DNA of 64,000 bases from Bifidobacterium myosotis (GCF_002259745.1 NZ_MWWW01000028.1:1-64000), one strand, 5' to 3'; positions 34,431-43,607 are shown, counted from the first letter of the stretch. Made by a program: numbers and translations. The notes: generated by a model from the letters alone, not told the origin.

Positions 34431-35393
34431 ATGTGCGCGAACCGGAACGTCAACGACCGTCACATCAACATCTACGAGGCACATGAGTGGAAGCACCCCA
34501 CCAAGGTGGCCGGCATCGAATGGAAGAATCCGGTGGGCACCGCCTCCGGCACGTTCCAGTACGCCGCCGTCCGCTGGTTCTATGACGTGAGCCAGCTCGG
34601 CGCCGTGGGCACGAAGGGCTGCTCGCCGGTGCCGTGGGAAGGCAACCCCGGACCGCGCACCGCCGAAGGTCCGGCCTCGAACCTCAACGCGGTGGGTCTG
34701 CAGAACCCCGGTGTGGACCATTACCTCGCGCACGACCTGCCGGCGCTCAAACAGGCGGGCGCTCTGGTCGTGGCCAACGTGGCCGGTCACTGTGACGACG
34801 ACTATATGCAGGTGGTGGCCAAGCTCGCCGATTCCGACGCGGACATGCTTGAAATCAACGTGAGCTGCCCGAACGTCACGCACGGCGGCATGAGCGTGGG
34901 CACCGACCCGGTGGCCCTCGCCGCGCTGATGGACAAGCTGCGCCCGATGACCGATAAGCCGATGGTCGTCAAGCTCACGCCGAACGTCACCGACATCACC
35001 GTGCCGGCGCGCGCCGCGGTCGAACACGGTGCGGACGCTCTGAGCATGATCAATACCGTGCTGGGCATGCGCCTTGACATCCGCACCGGCGAGCCGATCA
35101 TTGCCAACAAGACCGGCGGCGTCTCCGGTCCGGCCGTCCTGCCGATTGGCATCGCGGCGGTTTACCGCACGCGCACCGCGCTGCCGGAGATCCCGATCAT
35201 CGGCATCGGCGGCATCGACTCCGGCGAGAAGGCGCTGGAATACCTGTACGCCGGCGCGAACGCCGTGGAGGTGGGTGCGGCCGCGCTCTTCGACCCGGTG
35301 GCGCCGCTGCGCATCGCCCGCGAACTGGACGATTTGCTGGACAGCCGTCCCGAACTCGCTGCTAAACTGGCCGCAGGCAAAACTTGGAGGTAA
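34431..35393 (+). CDS. pyrD: Dihydroorotate dehydrogenase B catalytic subunit PyrD
   Basis: PyrD is a class 1B FMN-dependent dihydroorotate dehydrogenase acting with PyrK in the cytosol. The 320-residue protein has [10 protein letters not shown], the catalytic NVSCPNV (Cys146, the class 1B base), VKLTPNV, and the FMN phosphate motif [27 protein letters not shown] precedes the ATG. The last bases of the gene, ACTTGGAGGTA, are repeated just before pyrE, so the final residues (KTWR) may derive from what was once the pyrE ribosome-binding region. Confidence 0.95.
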   Translation: MCANRNVNDRHINIYEAHEWKHPTKVAGIEWKNPVGTASGTFQYAAVRWFYDVSQLGAVGTKGCSPVPWEGNPGPRTAEGPASNLNAVGLQNPGVDHYLAHDLPALKQAGALVVANVAGHCDDDYMQVVAKLADSDADMLEINVSCPNVTHGGMSVGTDPVALAALMDKLRPMTDKPMVVKLTPNVTDITVPARAAVEHGADALSMINTVLGMRLDIRTGEPIIANKTGGVSGPAVLPIGIAAVYRTRTALPEIPIIGIGGIDSGEKALEYLYAGANAVEVGAAALFDPVAPLRIARELDDLLDSRPELAAKLAAGKTWR

Positions 35394-35475
35394 CCGGCAC
35401 GCCTCCGGTTCCCTGCTTACGGGGGAACCGGAGGCGAAGCCGTCTGAGGGCAGCCGGATACAAGACTTGGAGGTA
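35382..35475. repeat. Hairpin element flanked by an 11-bp direct repeat between pyrD and pyrE
   Basis: ACTTGGAGGTA occurs at 35382-35392 and again at 35465-35475. Between the copies lies a strong hairpin (CCTCCGGTTCCC / GGGGAACCGGAGG, about 35402-35433) and GAAGCCGTCTGAGGGCAGCC, which recalls the GGCTCCCC/ACTGAGGGG family. The pattern is that of an insertion with target duplication, and the duplicated bases include the pyrE ribosome-binding site GGAGG. Confidence 0.7.
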
Positions 35476-35481
35476 GTCACT

Positions 35482-36177
35482 ATGGCAGAAACGCTCGCAC
35501 ACCGCTTCACCGAATTCCTGCTGGAATCCAACGCGCTGAAATTCGGCGATTTCACGCTGAAGTCGGGCCGTCAGAGCCCGTACTTCATCAACGCAGGCGC
35601 GTTCGACGACGGCAAGAAGATCGCCGCGCTCGGCGCGTTCTACGCCGAGAAGATCAGCCAGGCGATCGTGCACAACACCATCCCGCGCGACATCGACACC
35701 GTGTTCGGCCCGGCCTACAAGGGCATCCCGCTGGCCGTTTCCACCTCGATCGCGTTGACCGCCCGCCATAACATGACCGTGGGCTACACCTTCGACCGCA
35801 AGGAGAAGAAGGACCATGGCGACGGCGGCTGGATGGTCGGCACCCCGCTCAAGGACGGCATGAAGGTGCTGCTCGTGGACGACGTGATGACCGCCGGCAC
35901 CGCCGTGCGCGAGGTGATCCCGAAGCTCAAGGCCGAAGCGGACGTGGAGGTCGTTGGCCTCGTGCTTTCCGTGGACCGCATGGAGAAGACCAAGGATTCC
36001 GACGTCTCCGCCGTCAAGGCCGTGGAGGCTGAATTCGGCTTCCCGGTGCTCGCCATCGCCAACGTGCGCGAGATCTTCGACGCCGCCGCCAAGATGAAGA
36101 ACGCCGACGGCACCCCGTTGCTCAGCCACGAGCTCAAGCAGCGTGCCGAGGCCTATCTCGAGCAGTACGGCGCCTGA
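35482..36177 (+). CDS. pyrE: Orotate phosphoribosyltransferase
   Basis: PyrE makes OMP from orotate and PRPP. The 231-residue protein carries the family's [17 protein letters not shown] at the N-terminus, [10 protein letters not shown], the [10 protein letters not shown] flexible loop and the PRPP motif [13 protein letters not shown] from ~residue 129. GGAGG stands 8 bases before the ATG, within the second copy of an 11-base direct repeat. It is the last gene of the pyr operon and is followed by an intrinsic terminator. Confidence 0.96.
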   Translation: MAETLAHRFTEFLLESNALKFGDFTLKSGRQSPYFINAGAFDDGKKIAALGAFYAEKISQAIVHNTIPRDIDTVFGPAYKGIPLAVSTSIALTARHNMTVGYTFDRKEKKDHGDGGWMVGTPLKDGMKVLLVDDVMTAGTAVREVIPKLKAEADVEVVGLVLSVDRMEKTKDSDVSAVKAVEAEFGFPVLAIANVREIFDAAAKMKNADGTPLLSHELKQRAEAYLEQYGA

Positions 36178-36255
36178 CGGCGGCGGATTACCGGGGCCGC
36201 TGCTTGATTCCTTGTGCGGTTCCTCGCACGGTTTCTTTCACACAGACCCGCCAAG

Positions 36256-36280
36256 CGCCCCCTCGATGGGGGCGTTTTTT
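36256..36280 (+). terminator. Intrinsic terminator of the pyr operon
   Basis: A 7-base GC stem, CGCCCCC-TCGAT-GGGGGCG, is followed directly by six T residues, 79 bases after the pyrE stop. Confidence 0.9.
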
Positions 36281-36403
36281 CATCGGCGTCCATCGGGGCC
36301 GCGAAGAAGCGCTTGCCCCGATTCGGTTCCATCGATCCCGCAACCATCCGACCGTGAAGATGAACTTTCGGTGACATAGCCTGCGCACCGGGGCCTTCAT
36401 CAA

Positions 36404-36409
36404 TACAGT
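36404..36409 (+). promoter_or_regulatory. -10-like TACAGT just before the membrane-protein gene
   Basis: TACAGT ends six bases before the ATG at 36416, and no ribosome-binding site is present. The arrangement matches glnE (TATAGTGGAA there, TACAGTGGAA here) and suggests a leaderless transcript. Confidence 0.45.
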
Positions 36410-36415
36410 GGAAGT

Positions 36416-37261
36416 ATGAGAGATGATGCGCAGGGGCAGGTGCCGTTTGATGGGGGAGCGGCGCCGAAGAAGACACAATCCGGAAAGAACGGCGATGCCA
36501 GGGCCGGCGGAGACATCGGCATCGGACCGGGGAATGACGATTCCTCGGCAAACAAAGCTATCGGACGTGGCATCGCCATTCGCACAATCATCGCGGTGGT
36601 GCTCGTCGCCGTAGTCGTGTTCGTCGCAGCGTTCGCGGTCGGCCGGTTCACCGAGGATCCGACGAAAAGCCAGGGCTATCTCGACGTGGAGGCCAAGGCC
36701 GCCAAGGTCGAGGAGCAGGTGGCCGACAATCGCAAGAAGACCGAGGAGCTGACCGAACAGCGCAACGATTTGCGCAAGCAGGCCGCCAAGGCCCAAAAGG
36801 AAGTCGAGGACAATAAGAAGGTCTTCGGCGAACTCGGTGGCAACACGGCCGCCGGGGCCGAGCCGCTGACCATCGAATCGATCAGCGAGAGGCCGGACAC
36901 GTTCTACCAGCAGTACGGGACTGCGAGCGGTGCGGATAAGTACTACTATCCGCAGATCACCGTGCGTAACAACTCGGGTCATGTGGTCTACAGCATCAGT
37001 CTGCGCATCGATATCGTGGGACAGGACGGGACCGTGCTGAAAAGCGACGCTTCGGCGTATGCGAGCAACATCGTGCTCTATCCCGGCAAGACCGCGGTGT
37101 GCAAAGGCACGATTCAGGACACGGGCTTTTCCGGGGCCACGCTGAAACCCACCGGATACTATCTGACCATCCCCGACACGAGCGGCAGCGGCGGTTCCGA
37201 CGGTACCACGACGGAAAGCCACGAATTCGGCAAGGACGTCAAGACGGCGGTGATTTCATGA
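36416..37261 (+). CDS. Single-pass membrane protein with coiled coil (unknown function)
   Basis: I do not recognise a named family. The 281 residues have a hydrophilic cytoplasmic N-terminus (1-53), one membrane helix (~54-76, IIAVVLVAVVVFVAAFAV), a Lys/Glu-rich coiled coil (~88-130) and an outer C-terminal domain. That domain has alternating strands (YYPQITVRNNSGHVVYSISL, YPGKTAVCKGTI) of the kind seen in FxLYD-like beta sandwiches. The next gene has the same plan and overlaps by four bases (ATGA), so the two form a tandem paralogous pair. The role may be at the cell envelope. Confidence 0.7.
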   Translation: MRDDAQGQVPFDGGAAPKKTQSGKNGDARAGGDIGIGPGNDDSSANKAIGRGIAIRTIIAVVLVAVVVFVAAFAVGRFTEDPTKSQGYLDVEAKAAKVEEQVADNRKKTEELTEQRNDLRKQAAKAQKEVEDNKKVFGELGGNTAAGAEPLTIESISERPDTFYQQYGTASGADKYYYPQITVRNNSGHVVYSISLRIDIVGQDGTVLKSDASAYASNIVLYPGKTAVCKGTIQDTGFSGATLKPTGYYLTIPDTSGSGGSDGTTTESHEFGKDVKTAVIS

Positions 37262-38274
37262 GTGACGAACAGCACGAACACGACAAGCTGGGCAACGAGC
37301 AGTATGACGAACGGCATGGCATCAAGGGTCCTGCCGTGGCTTCCGATGCAGCTAGGGCCGCGGGGTCGGAATCGGGGTCACCTTCGGCGACGTCCTCCGA
37401 AAAGGGATTGCGTGAGACGAAAACGCATGGAGAGGAATCCAATCAACTGCATCATCGCGGGCCGGTGACCGCCAAGGTGCCCACGAATGAGACCATGACC
37501 GTGGGCGATCGGGTGTTCTCGATTCTGGACAAGGCGTTCACATGGCTGGGACAGACCGGACGGGCCGCGTCGCGGGTGTCCGCAGGCAACGCCAGCGATG
37601 CCGACCGCGCGCGTTGGGACATCGTCAAAGGACCGCTTGCGGGGGTCGCCAAAGCGGCGGCGACCTTGGTTTGCGTGGGTGTGCTGATGTGGGCCGGCTC
37701 GACCGGTTACCGGCTCGGCGGGCAGTCCGTGGTGGTCGCGGACACGCCACAGTACCAGCAGGCCAGTCAGAAGCTCAAGTGGGCCAACGTGGACCTGATG
37801 GAGTCCAAGCAGGACGTCGCCAACCGCGAGAAACAGATCAAGGAAGCCAACGACGCCATCGACCAGGCCAAGAAGGACCGCGAGAAGTACGGCAAGATCG
37901 TGGAGGAGGTCCAGCAGGCACAGCGGGAGAGCAAATCCCCGGTCCTAACCGTGATCGCGATCGGCGACACGTCGCAGTCGTACATCTTCTTCGAAACGCC
38001 GATGACAGTGCACAACAATACCGACAAGACGTATTCGTTCTTCGAGGTCTACGTGCAGGCCACGGATGCCGATGGCAACGTGGTCCATTCGGGATACGCG
38101 CTTGGGGAAAGCGAGACCACTTGCGAGCCCAACGCCGATTGCCAGATCAAGCTATTCGACGAATTCGATCCGCGCGGCCTGAAGGTGACCCCCACGTACT
38201 GGAGCGTGACCGCCACTGACGGCAGCAGCGACTACGGCCGCTACGGTGCCGACGTCATGAGCAAGCAGCTCTGA
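37258..38274 (+). CDS. Single-pass membrane protein with coiled coil, paralogue of the preceding gene
   Basis: The 338-residue protein repeats the upstream plan: a long charged cytoplasmic part (1-~127), one membrane helix (~128-150, VAKAAATLVCVGVLMWAG), a coiled coil (~170-225, NREKQIKEANDAIDQAKKD) and an outer beta domain (TVHNNTDKTYSFFEVYVQAT, ETTCEPNADCQIKLFDEF). The outer domains align by eye at VxNNxxxxxY and the Cys-containing strand. The start at 37258 overlaps the upstream stop. It is followed by an array of hairpins. The function is unknown; joint action with the upstream protein is inferred from coupling. Confidence 0.7.
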   Translation: MSDEQHEHDKLGNEQYDERHGIKGPAVASDAARAAGSESGSPSATSSEKGLRETKTHGEESNQLHHRGPVTAKVPTNETMTVGDRVFSILDKAFTWLGQTGRAASRVSAGNASDADRARWDIVKGPLAGVAKAAATLVCVGVLMWAGSTGYRLGGQSVVVADTPQYQQASQKLKWANVDLMESKQDVANREKQIKEANDAIDQAKKDREKYGKIVEEVQQAQRESKSPVLTVIAIGDTSQSYIFFETPMTVHNNTDKTYSFFEVYVQATDADGNVVHSGYALGESETTCEPNADCQIKLFDEFDPRGLKVTPTYWSVTATDGSSDYGRYGADVMSKQL

Positions 38275-38324
38275 GCCATTGGCATCCCGTCCAGATAGGC
38301 GATGAGCCCATCCGGATAGAGGGA

Positions 38325-38501
38325 ACGGACGGTAAGTACGCGTTCTGACGGGGATGCCGCGTACATACAGTCCGTTTGCGACCCTGGAGCGACGGTAAGT
38401 ATGCGGCTCAACGAGGGTGCCGCGTACATACAGTCGGTTTGGGGCCCGGAACGGACTGTAAGTATGCGGCTGGTTCGTCGAGCCGCGTACTTACAGTCCG
38501 T
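38325..38501. repeat. Array of three GTAAGTAyGCG hairpins
   Basis: Units at about 38325-38375, 38389-38438 and 38451-38501 each pair GGACGGTAAGTAyGCGgc with gcCGCGTACaTACAGTCC across a 10-17 base loop. Sequence is conserved in the stems and varies in the loops. Two more members lie at 53481-53525 and 53532-53600, after kdpE. Confidence 0.85.
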
Positions 38502-38540
38502 GGGAGGTCCGATAGCGCGGATTACGGCTGGCGTATACGA

Positions 38541-38585
38541 CGAAGGCGGTTCTCCTCCCGGAACAGGGGAGGAGAACCGCCTTCG
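38541..38585 (-). terminator. Terminator-like stem of the LysR gene
   Basis: Perfect 19-base arms (38541-38559 and 38567-38585, CGAAGGCGGTTCTCCTCCC and its complement) with a 7-base loop lie 25 bases beyond the LysR stop. No U-run follows on either strand, so termination efficiency is uncertain. Confidence 0.55.
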
Positions 38586-38609
38586 TGTGGATGTCGTCCG
38601 GTCGGTGCG

Positions 38610-39533
38610 TCAGTCGATGAGCTTGTAGCCGTGGGAGGCCACCACGGACTTGAGCTTGGTGAGATAGGTCTCGGCGGCCTTGGACAGCTTGGCGCGCTCG
38701 TTGGTGATCCAGCCCACGAGCATCGTCTCATCGGAATCGAGCGGGACCGTCACGATCTTCTCGTTATTGAGGTCGCCGTTGTCGATGCCGGTGCACACCG
38801 TGTAGCCGTTGAGACCGATGATGAAGTTGAGGATCGTGGCGCGGTCGGTCACGTTGATCTGCTTGGGGGAGTACTCCGGCCAGACCGCCTCCTCGTAGAA
38901 GTAGAACGACCCCTCCTCGCCCTGCTCGTACTGCAGGAACGGGTAGGGCTTCAAATCCTCCATCGTGATGACCTTCTTGGCGGCCAGCGGGTTGTCACGC
39001 GAGATGAACACATGCAGCGGCGCGCGGAACAGCGGATGGAACTCGAGGTGCTTCTCGCGCAGGAGCTTGCCGAGCACGTCCTTGTTGAAGTCGGACAGGT
39101 AGATGATGCCGATCTCGGAGAGCATGTTGGCGACCTGGTTGATGATGTCGCGCGTGCGGGTCTCGCGGATGGTGAACTCGTACTCGTCGGACTTGATGGA
39201 GTTGATCATCTCCACGAACGCCTCGACGGCGAACATGTAGTGCTGCGTGGAGACCTGGCACAGCTGCTTGCGCGGCTTGGCATGCTTGTAGCGCTCCTCG
39301 AGCAGGTCGGCCTGGTCGAGCACCTGACGGGCGTAGGTGAGGAACTCCGCGCCGTCCACGGTCAGGGCGATGCCCTGCGAGGAGCGGGTGAAGATCTCGA
39401 TGCCGAGCTCGTTCTCCAGTTCCTTCACGGAGGAGCTCAGGGCGGGCTGGGAGACGTACAGGGCATGCGAGGCCTCGTTCATCGAGCCGCATTCGACGAT
39501 TTTGACGATGTATTTGAGCTGAAGCAGAGTCAT
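38610..39533 (-). CDS. LysR-family transcriptional regulator
   Basis: The 307-residue protein has an N-terminal winged HTH (LQLKYIVKIVECGSMNEASHALYVSQPALSSSVKELENELG, split here: recognition region SQPALSSSVKELE, residues ~29-41). The effector-binding domain is of the CysB/CysR-like type. The ligand cannot be told from sequence. A TATAAC box ends only ~10 bases before the ATG (39533), so the transcript may be nearly leaderless. Two copies of CGGTTATAGC lie directly upstream, spaced 31 bases apart. The gene is divergent from an ABC exporter, which is one candidate target; metE, with similar CTATAA boxes upstream, is another. Confidence 0.85.
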   Translation of the reverse strand: MTLLQLKYIVKIVECGSMNEASHALYVSQPALSSSVKELENELGIEIFTRSSQGIALTVDGAEFLTYARQVLDQADLLEERYKHAKPRKQLCQVSTQHYMFAVEAFVEMINSIKSDEYEFTIRETRTRDIINQVANMLSEIGIIYLSDFNKDVLGKLLREKHLEFHPLFRAPLHVFISRDNPLAAKKVITMEDLKPYPFLQYEQGEEGSFYFYEEAVWPEYSPKQINVTDRATILNFIIGLNGYTVCTGIDNGDLNNEKIVTVPLDSDETMLVGWITNERAKLSKAAETYLTKLKSVVASHGYKLID

Positions 39534-39539
39534 AAAAAA

Positions 39540-39580
39540 CGGTTATAGCAGTGGGACTAGCCGATGGGTGCGGTTATAGC
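39540..39580. promoter_or_regulatory. Two CGGTTATAGC boxes upstream of the LysR gene
   Basis: Identical decamers at 39540-39549 and 39571-39580 are 31 bases apart, three helical turns. On the minus strand each contains TATAAC, a fair -10. They may be LysR sites, promoters, or both. Confidence 0.45.
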
Positions 39581-39700
39581 CAATTGTTTCCATGTTCCTG
39601 TCTGTCCTGTGAGATAGCGGCTTTGGGATACCGGATGGCGACGACTCACACGGTCCGAATGCCGGGAGACTGCTAACCTGTTGATGTCGAAATCCGCGGC

Positions 39701-41629
39701 ATGGGGAAACAGGCCCGAAAGCCGCGGATGACAACGGAAACGCGAAAGGTGGAGCGGGTGGAAACCGTCAAGGTGCTGATGCGGCACATCGGGGAATTCA
39801 GGCGGGATGCCATCCTGACCCCGCTGGTGATGATCGGCGAGGTCATATGCGAGATGATCGTGCCGCTGCTCATGGCCACGCTCATCGACGACGGCGTCGA
39901 GAAGGGGGACATGGGCGTCATCGTGCGCACGTCCCTTATCATGCTCGTGGTCGTGCTGTGCGGCCTGACGGTCGGATGCCTCGGCTCGGTGTTCGGCTCG
40001 AAGGCCGCCGCCGGCTTCGCAAGGAACCTCAGGCAGGACCAGTACGACAACATCCAGACCTTCTCCTTCACCAACATCGACCGGTTCTCCACGCCGAGCC
40101 TCGTCACGCGCCTGACCACGGATGTGATGAACATCCAGAACGCGTTCATGATGATCATGAGGATGGTTCCGCGCGCCGCAAGCTCGCTGATCGTCGCGAT
40201 GTGCATGGCGTTCGTCGTCTCCGGGCGCATGGCCCTCATCTACCTCGGCGCCGTGATCTTCCTCGGCATCGTCCTGGGCGTGCTCATGAACATCGCCGCA
40301 CGCTTCTTCCGCCGCGCGTTCCCCGAATACGACGTGCTCAACGAGAACACCGAGGAGAACATCACCGCCATCCGCGTGGTCAAGGCGTTCGACCGCGGCG
40401 ACATGCAGAACGAGCTGTTCCGCACGATCTCCAAGCGCATCTACGACATCTTCATGAAGGCCGAACTGACCCTCGCCGCCGTCAACCCAGTCATCCAGCT
40501 CACCGTCTGGGCCTCGATGCTGCTCATCAGCTGGTTCGGCGCGAACCTCATCGTCGCGGGCGACCTCACTACCGGCGACCTGACCTCCCTGCTCATGTAC
40601 TGCATGAACATCCTCATGAGCCTCGTGATGCTGTCGATGACCATCGTGATGATCACGATGTCGTCCGCCTCCGCGCGCCGCGTGGCCGAGGTGCTCACCG
40701 AACGGGCCGACATGCCCGTGGCCGAGCATCCCGTCATGGTCGTCAAGGACGGGGCCATCGACTTCAACGACGTCGATTTCAGCTACCCCGAGGTCACGCT
40801 CTCCGAAAACGACCCCACCGCCAAACGTCGCGCCGACATGGCCTCGAGGATCACCGGCACGAGACGACGCGAGCGCGTGCTCGACGACATCGACCTGCAC
40901 ATCCCCTCCGGCGCGGTCGTCGGCGTGATCGGCGGCACCGGCTCGGCCAAGACGTCGCTCGTCAACCTCATCCCTCGCCTCTACGATGTGACCGGCGGCG
41001 AGGTCATGGTCGGCGGCGTCGATGTGCGCGACTACGACCTCGACACCCTGCGCGACAACGTCGCCGTCGTCCTGCAGAAGAACGTGCTGTTCTCCGGCAC
41101 CATCGCCTCCAACCTCAAGTGGGGCGACCCGAACGCGACGCTCGAGGACATGCGCCGCGCCTGCCATATCGCATGCGCCGACGAGTTCATCGACCGGATG
41201 CCCGACGGCTACGACACCGTGGTCGAACAGGGTGGACAGAACCTGTCGGGCGGCCAGCGGCAGCGCCTGTGCATCGCCCGCGCCCTGCTCAAACACCCCA
41301 AGGTGCTCATCCTCGACGACTCCACCTCCGCGGTAGACACCGCCACCGACGCGCGCATCCGGCGCGCCTTCGCCACCGAGATGCCCGAGGTCACCAAGAT
41401 CATCATCGCCCAGCGCGTCTCCAGCGTGCAGGACGCCGACATGATCGTCGTCATGGACGACGGGCGCATCCACGGCGTCGGCACGCACGCCGAACTCGTG
41501 GCGAGCGACGAGATCTACGCGAGCATCGTCGAACTGCAGACCAAGGGCGGCGGCGACTTCGACGAAGCCGCGATGGGCGACCATGACGAATCGCACGATG
41601 AATCGCACAATGAATCGGAGGTGAAGTGA
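39701..41629 (+). CDS. ABC exporter half-transporter (type IV, degenerate-site subunit)
   Basis: The 642-residue protein has a six-helix membrane domain (residues ~25-320) and a C-terminal nucleotide-binding domain. The P-loop is GGTGSAKTSL (Ala in place of the usual Gly). The signature LSGGQRQRL is intact, and the Walker B LILDDSTSAVD has Asp where the catalytic Glu is expected. A His switch is not obvious (IIIAQRVSS has Gln). These are hallmarks of the non-catalytic site in heterodimeric exporters, and the next gene supplies the complete site. The tail is His/Asp/Glu-rich (HDESHDESHNES) and could bind metal. The start is 39701 or 39728; neither has a good ribosome site. Confidence 0.85.
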   Translation: MGKQARKPRMTTETRKVERVETVKVLMRHIGEFRRDAILTPLVMIGEVICEMIVPLLMATLIDDGVEKGDMGVIVRTSLIMLVVVLCGLTVGCLGSVFGSKAAAGFARNLRQDQYDNIQTFSFTNIDRFSTPSLVTRLTTDVMNIQNAFMMIMRMVPRAASSLIVAMCMAFVVSGRMALIYLGAVIFLGIVLGVLMNIAARFFRRAFPEYDVLNENTEENITAIRVVKAFDRGDMQNELFRTISKRIYDIFMKAELTLAAVNPVIQLTVWASMLLISWFGANLIVAGDLTTGDLTSLLMYCMNILMSLVMLSMTIVMITMSSASARRVAEVLTERADMPVAEHPVMVVKDGAIDFNDVDFSYPEVTLSENDPTAKRRADMASRITGTRRRERVLDDIDLHIPSGAVVGVIGGTGSAKTSLVNLIPRLYDVTGGEVMVGGVDVRDYDLDTLRDNVAVVLQKNVLFSGTIASNLKWGDPNATLEDMRRACHIACADEFIDRMPDGYDTVVEQGGQNLSGGQRQRLCIARALLKHPKVLILDDSTSAVDTATDARIRRAFATEMPEVTKIIIAQRVSSVQDADMIVVMDDGRIHGVGTHAELVASDEIYASIVELQTKGGGDFDEAAMGDHDESHDESHNESEVK

Positions 41630-43539
41630 TGCCGGGACCAAGGGGCAACGCGGGCAGGAACGCGGCCGCAGCCAAGGACTACCTGAAGATGGGCCACCCG
41701 TGGCGCACGTTCACGCGTCTCATGGGCGACCTCTTCTCGCACTACGGCGTGCAATACGCGCTCATCATGGCGTGCATCCTCGCCACCGTGTTCGCCAACG
41801 TGCGTGGCAACCTGTTCATCCAACGGCTCATCGACGACTACATCATGCCGCTCGTCCACGCGAATCCCGCCGAACGCGACTTCGGCCCGCTGCTCGGGGC
41901 CATCCTCGGCCTCGCGGGCCTGTATGCGGTAGGCGTCGCGGCGACGGCGGTGCAATCCGTGCTCATGGCGTTCGTCACCCAGGGATTCATGCGCCGGCTG
42001 CGCAACCGCATGTTCGGCCACATGCAGAAGCTGCCGCTGGGCTATTCCGACACCAACTCGCGTGGCGACGTGATGAGCCTGTACACCAACGACATCGACA
42101 CGTTGCGCCAGATGGTCTCCCAGTCCATCCCGCAGATCCTCACCTCGGTGCTTCAGCTCGCCATGGTGCTGGTCTCGATGATCTACCTGAGCGTGCCGCT
42201 GACCGGTGTGATGCTCGTCATCGCCGCGGTCATGGTGCTGCTCACCAAGGTGCTCACCGGCCGCTCAGGCGCGCATTTCTCGCAGCAGCAGAAATCGGTC
42301 GGCAAGCTCAACGGCTTCGTCGAGGAGATGATGAGCGGGCAGAAGGTCGTCAAGGTGTTCACGCACGAGGAGGCCGCCAAACGCGACTTCCGCGAAGTCA
42401 ACGAGAAGCTGTACGACGCCTCCAACAAGGCGAACAAGTTCGCCGGATACTTGGGGCCCATCAACAACCAGCTCGGCTACATCGGCTATGTGATGTGCGC
42501 GCTCATCGGCGGGGCGCTCGCGATGACCGGTGCCACGGGACTCACGCTGGGCGCGCTCGTGAGCTTCCTGACGTTCGTCAAGAGCTTCACGATGCCGATC
42601 TCCCAGGTCTCCCAGCAGCTCAACTCCATCGTCATGGCGCTGGCCGGCGCCGAGCGCGTCTTCGCGCTGCTCGACGAGCGGCCCGAGGGCGACGACGGCC
42701 GCGTCACGCTCGTCAACGTCACGCGCGACGACTCCGGACGGACGGTCGAATCGCAGGAACGCACCGACGACTGGGGGTGGAAGGACCCGTCCGACGGGCA
42801 TATCACGCCGATGCGCGGCGATATCCGGCTCGACCATGTGAACTTCAGCTACGTGAAGGGCAAGGAAGTGCTCCACGACATGACGATGTTCGCCAAGCCC
42901 GGCCAGAAGATCGCGCTCGTCGGTTCGACCGGCGCCGGCAAGACGACGATTACCAACCTCATCACCCGCTTCTACGACATCGACTCCGGTTCGATCACCT
43001 ACGACGGCATCGACATCCGGAACATGCGCAAGGGCGATCTGCGCCGGTCGCTGGGCATGGTGTTGCAGGATACGCACCTGTTCTCCGGGTCGATCATGGA
43101 CAACATCCGCTTCGGACGGCTTGACGCCACCGACGAGGAGGTGAAGGCCGCCGCGCGCCTCGCCAACGCCGACACCTTCATCGCCAAGCTGCCCGACGGC
43201 TATGAGACGCAGCTTGCGGCCGATGGCGCGGCCCTGAGCCAGGGGCAGCGGCAGCTGCTCGCCATCGCGCGCGCCGCGGTCGCCGATCCGCCCGCGCTGA
43301 TCCTCGACGAGGCGACCTCGTCAATCGACACCCGAACCGAATCGCTGGTCCAGCATGGCATGGACGAGCTGATGAAGGGGCGCACCACGTTCGTTATCGC
43401 GCATCGCCTTTCGACGATCCGCAACGCCGACTGCATCATGGTCATCGAGTCCGGGCGCATCATCGAGCGCGGCACCCATGACGAGCTCATCGCCTTGAAG
43501 GGGCGGTACTACACGCTGTACACCGGGCTCAAGGGGTGA
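41629..43539 (+). CDS. ABC exporter half-transporter (catalytic-site partner)
   Basis: The 636-residue partner of the upstream gene has a six-helix membrane domain and an NBD with P-loop GSTGAGKTTI, signature LSQGQRQLL (Gln for Gly, common on this side), Walker B LILDEATSSID with the catalytic Glu, and switch His in IAHRLST. An insert (TVESQERTDDWGWKDPSDG) separates the domains. GGAGGTGA lies five bases before the ATG, and the upstream stop overlaps it (TGATG), so the two are co-translated and should form a heterodimer. The exported substrate (drug, lipid or peptide) is unknown. Confidence 0.87.
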   Translation: MPGPRGNAGRNAAAAKDYLKMGHPWRTFTRLMGDLFSHYGVQYALIMACILATVFANVRGNLFIQRLIDDYIMPLVHANPAERDFGPLLGAILGLAGLYAVGVAATAVQSVLMAFVTQGFMRRLRNRMFGHMQKLPLGYSDTNSRGDVMSLYTNDIDTLRQMVSQSIPQILTSVLQLAMVLVSMIYLSVPLTGVMLVIAAVMVLLTKVLTGRSGAHFSQQQKSVGKLNGFVEEMMSGQKVVKVFTHEEAAKRDFREVNEKLYDASNKANKFAGYLGPINNQLGYIGYVMCALIGGALAMTGATGLTLGALVSFLTFVKSFTMPISQVSQQLNSIVMALAGAERVFALLDERPEGDDGRVTLVNVTRDDSGRTVESQERTDDWGWKDPSDGHITPMRGDIRLDHVNFSYVKGKEVLHDMTMFAKPGQKIALVGSTGAGKTTITNLITRFYDIDSGSITYDGIDIRNMRKGDLRRSLGMVLQDTHLFSGSIMDNIRFGRLDATDEEVKAAARLANADTFIAKLPDGYETQLAADGAALSQGQRQLLAIARAAVADPPALILDEATSSIDTRTESLVQHGMDELMKGRTTFVIAHRLSTIRNADCIMVIESGRIIERGTHDELIALKGRYYTLYTGLKG

Positions 43540-43607
43540 GGGGAAGGGCCGTGCCGGTAGACACGGCCTAAAGCGTTACAGCGTTGCAGCGTTATATCGT
43601 TGCAGCG

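Larger units (their letters stand above)
38275..38609. other. Gene-free spacer with three hairpin repeats and a terminator-like stem
   Basis: These 335 bases lie between the converging membrane-protein pair and LysR genes. They hold the hairpin array at 38325-38501 and a long stem at 38541-38585. No coding frame is credible; the forward frame running through the array into lysR is a shadow. Confidence 0.7.

Noticed and set aside
38325-38501. CRISPR array
   Set aside because: The units are hairpins with conserved stems and loops of 10-17 bases at irregular spacing, without constant repeats separated by unique spacers of constant length.
38376-39548. 390-codon forward frame through the hairpin array and opposite the LysR gene
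   Set aside because: It is repeat sequence followed by the antisense of a clear LysR gene.
40911-40960. Ala in the P-loop (GSAK) of the first ABC subunit as a disabling mutation
   Set aside because: This variant is common in the degenerate-site subunit of heterodimeric exporters, so it is not evidence of a pseudogene.
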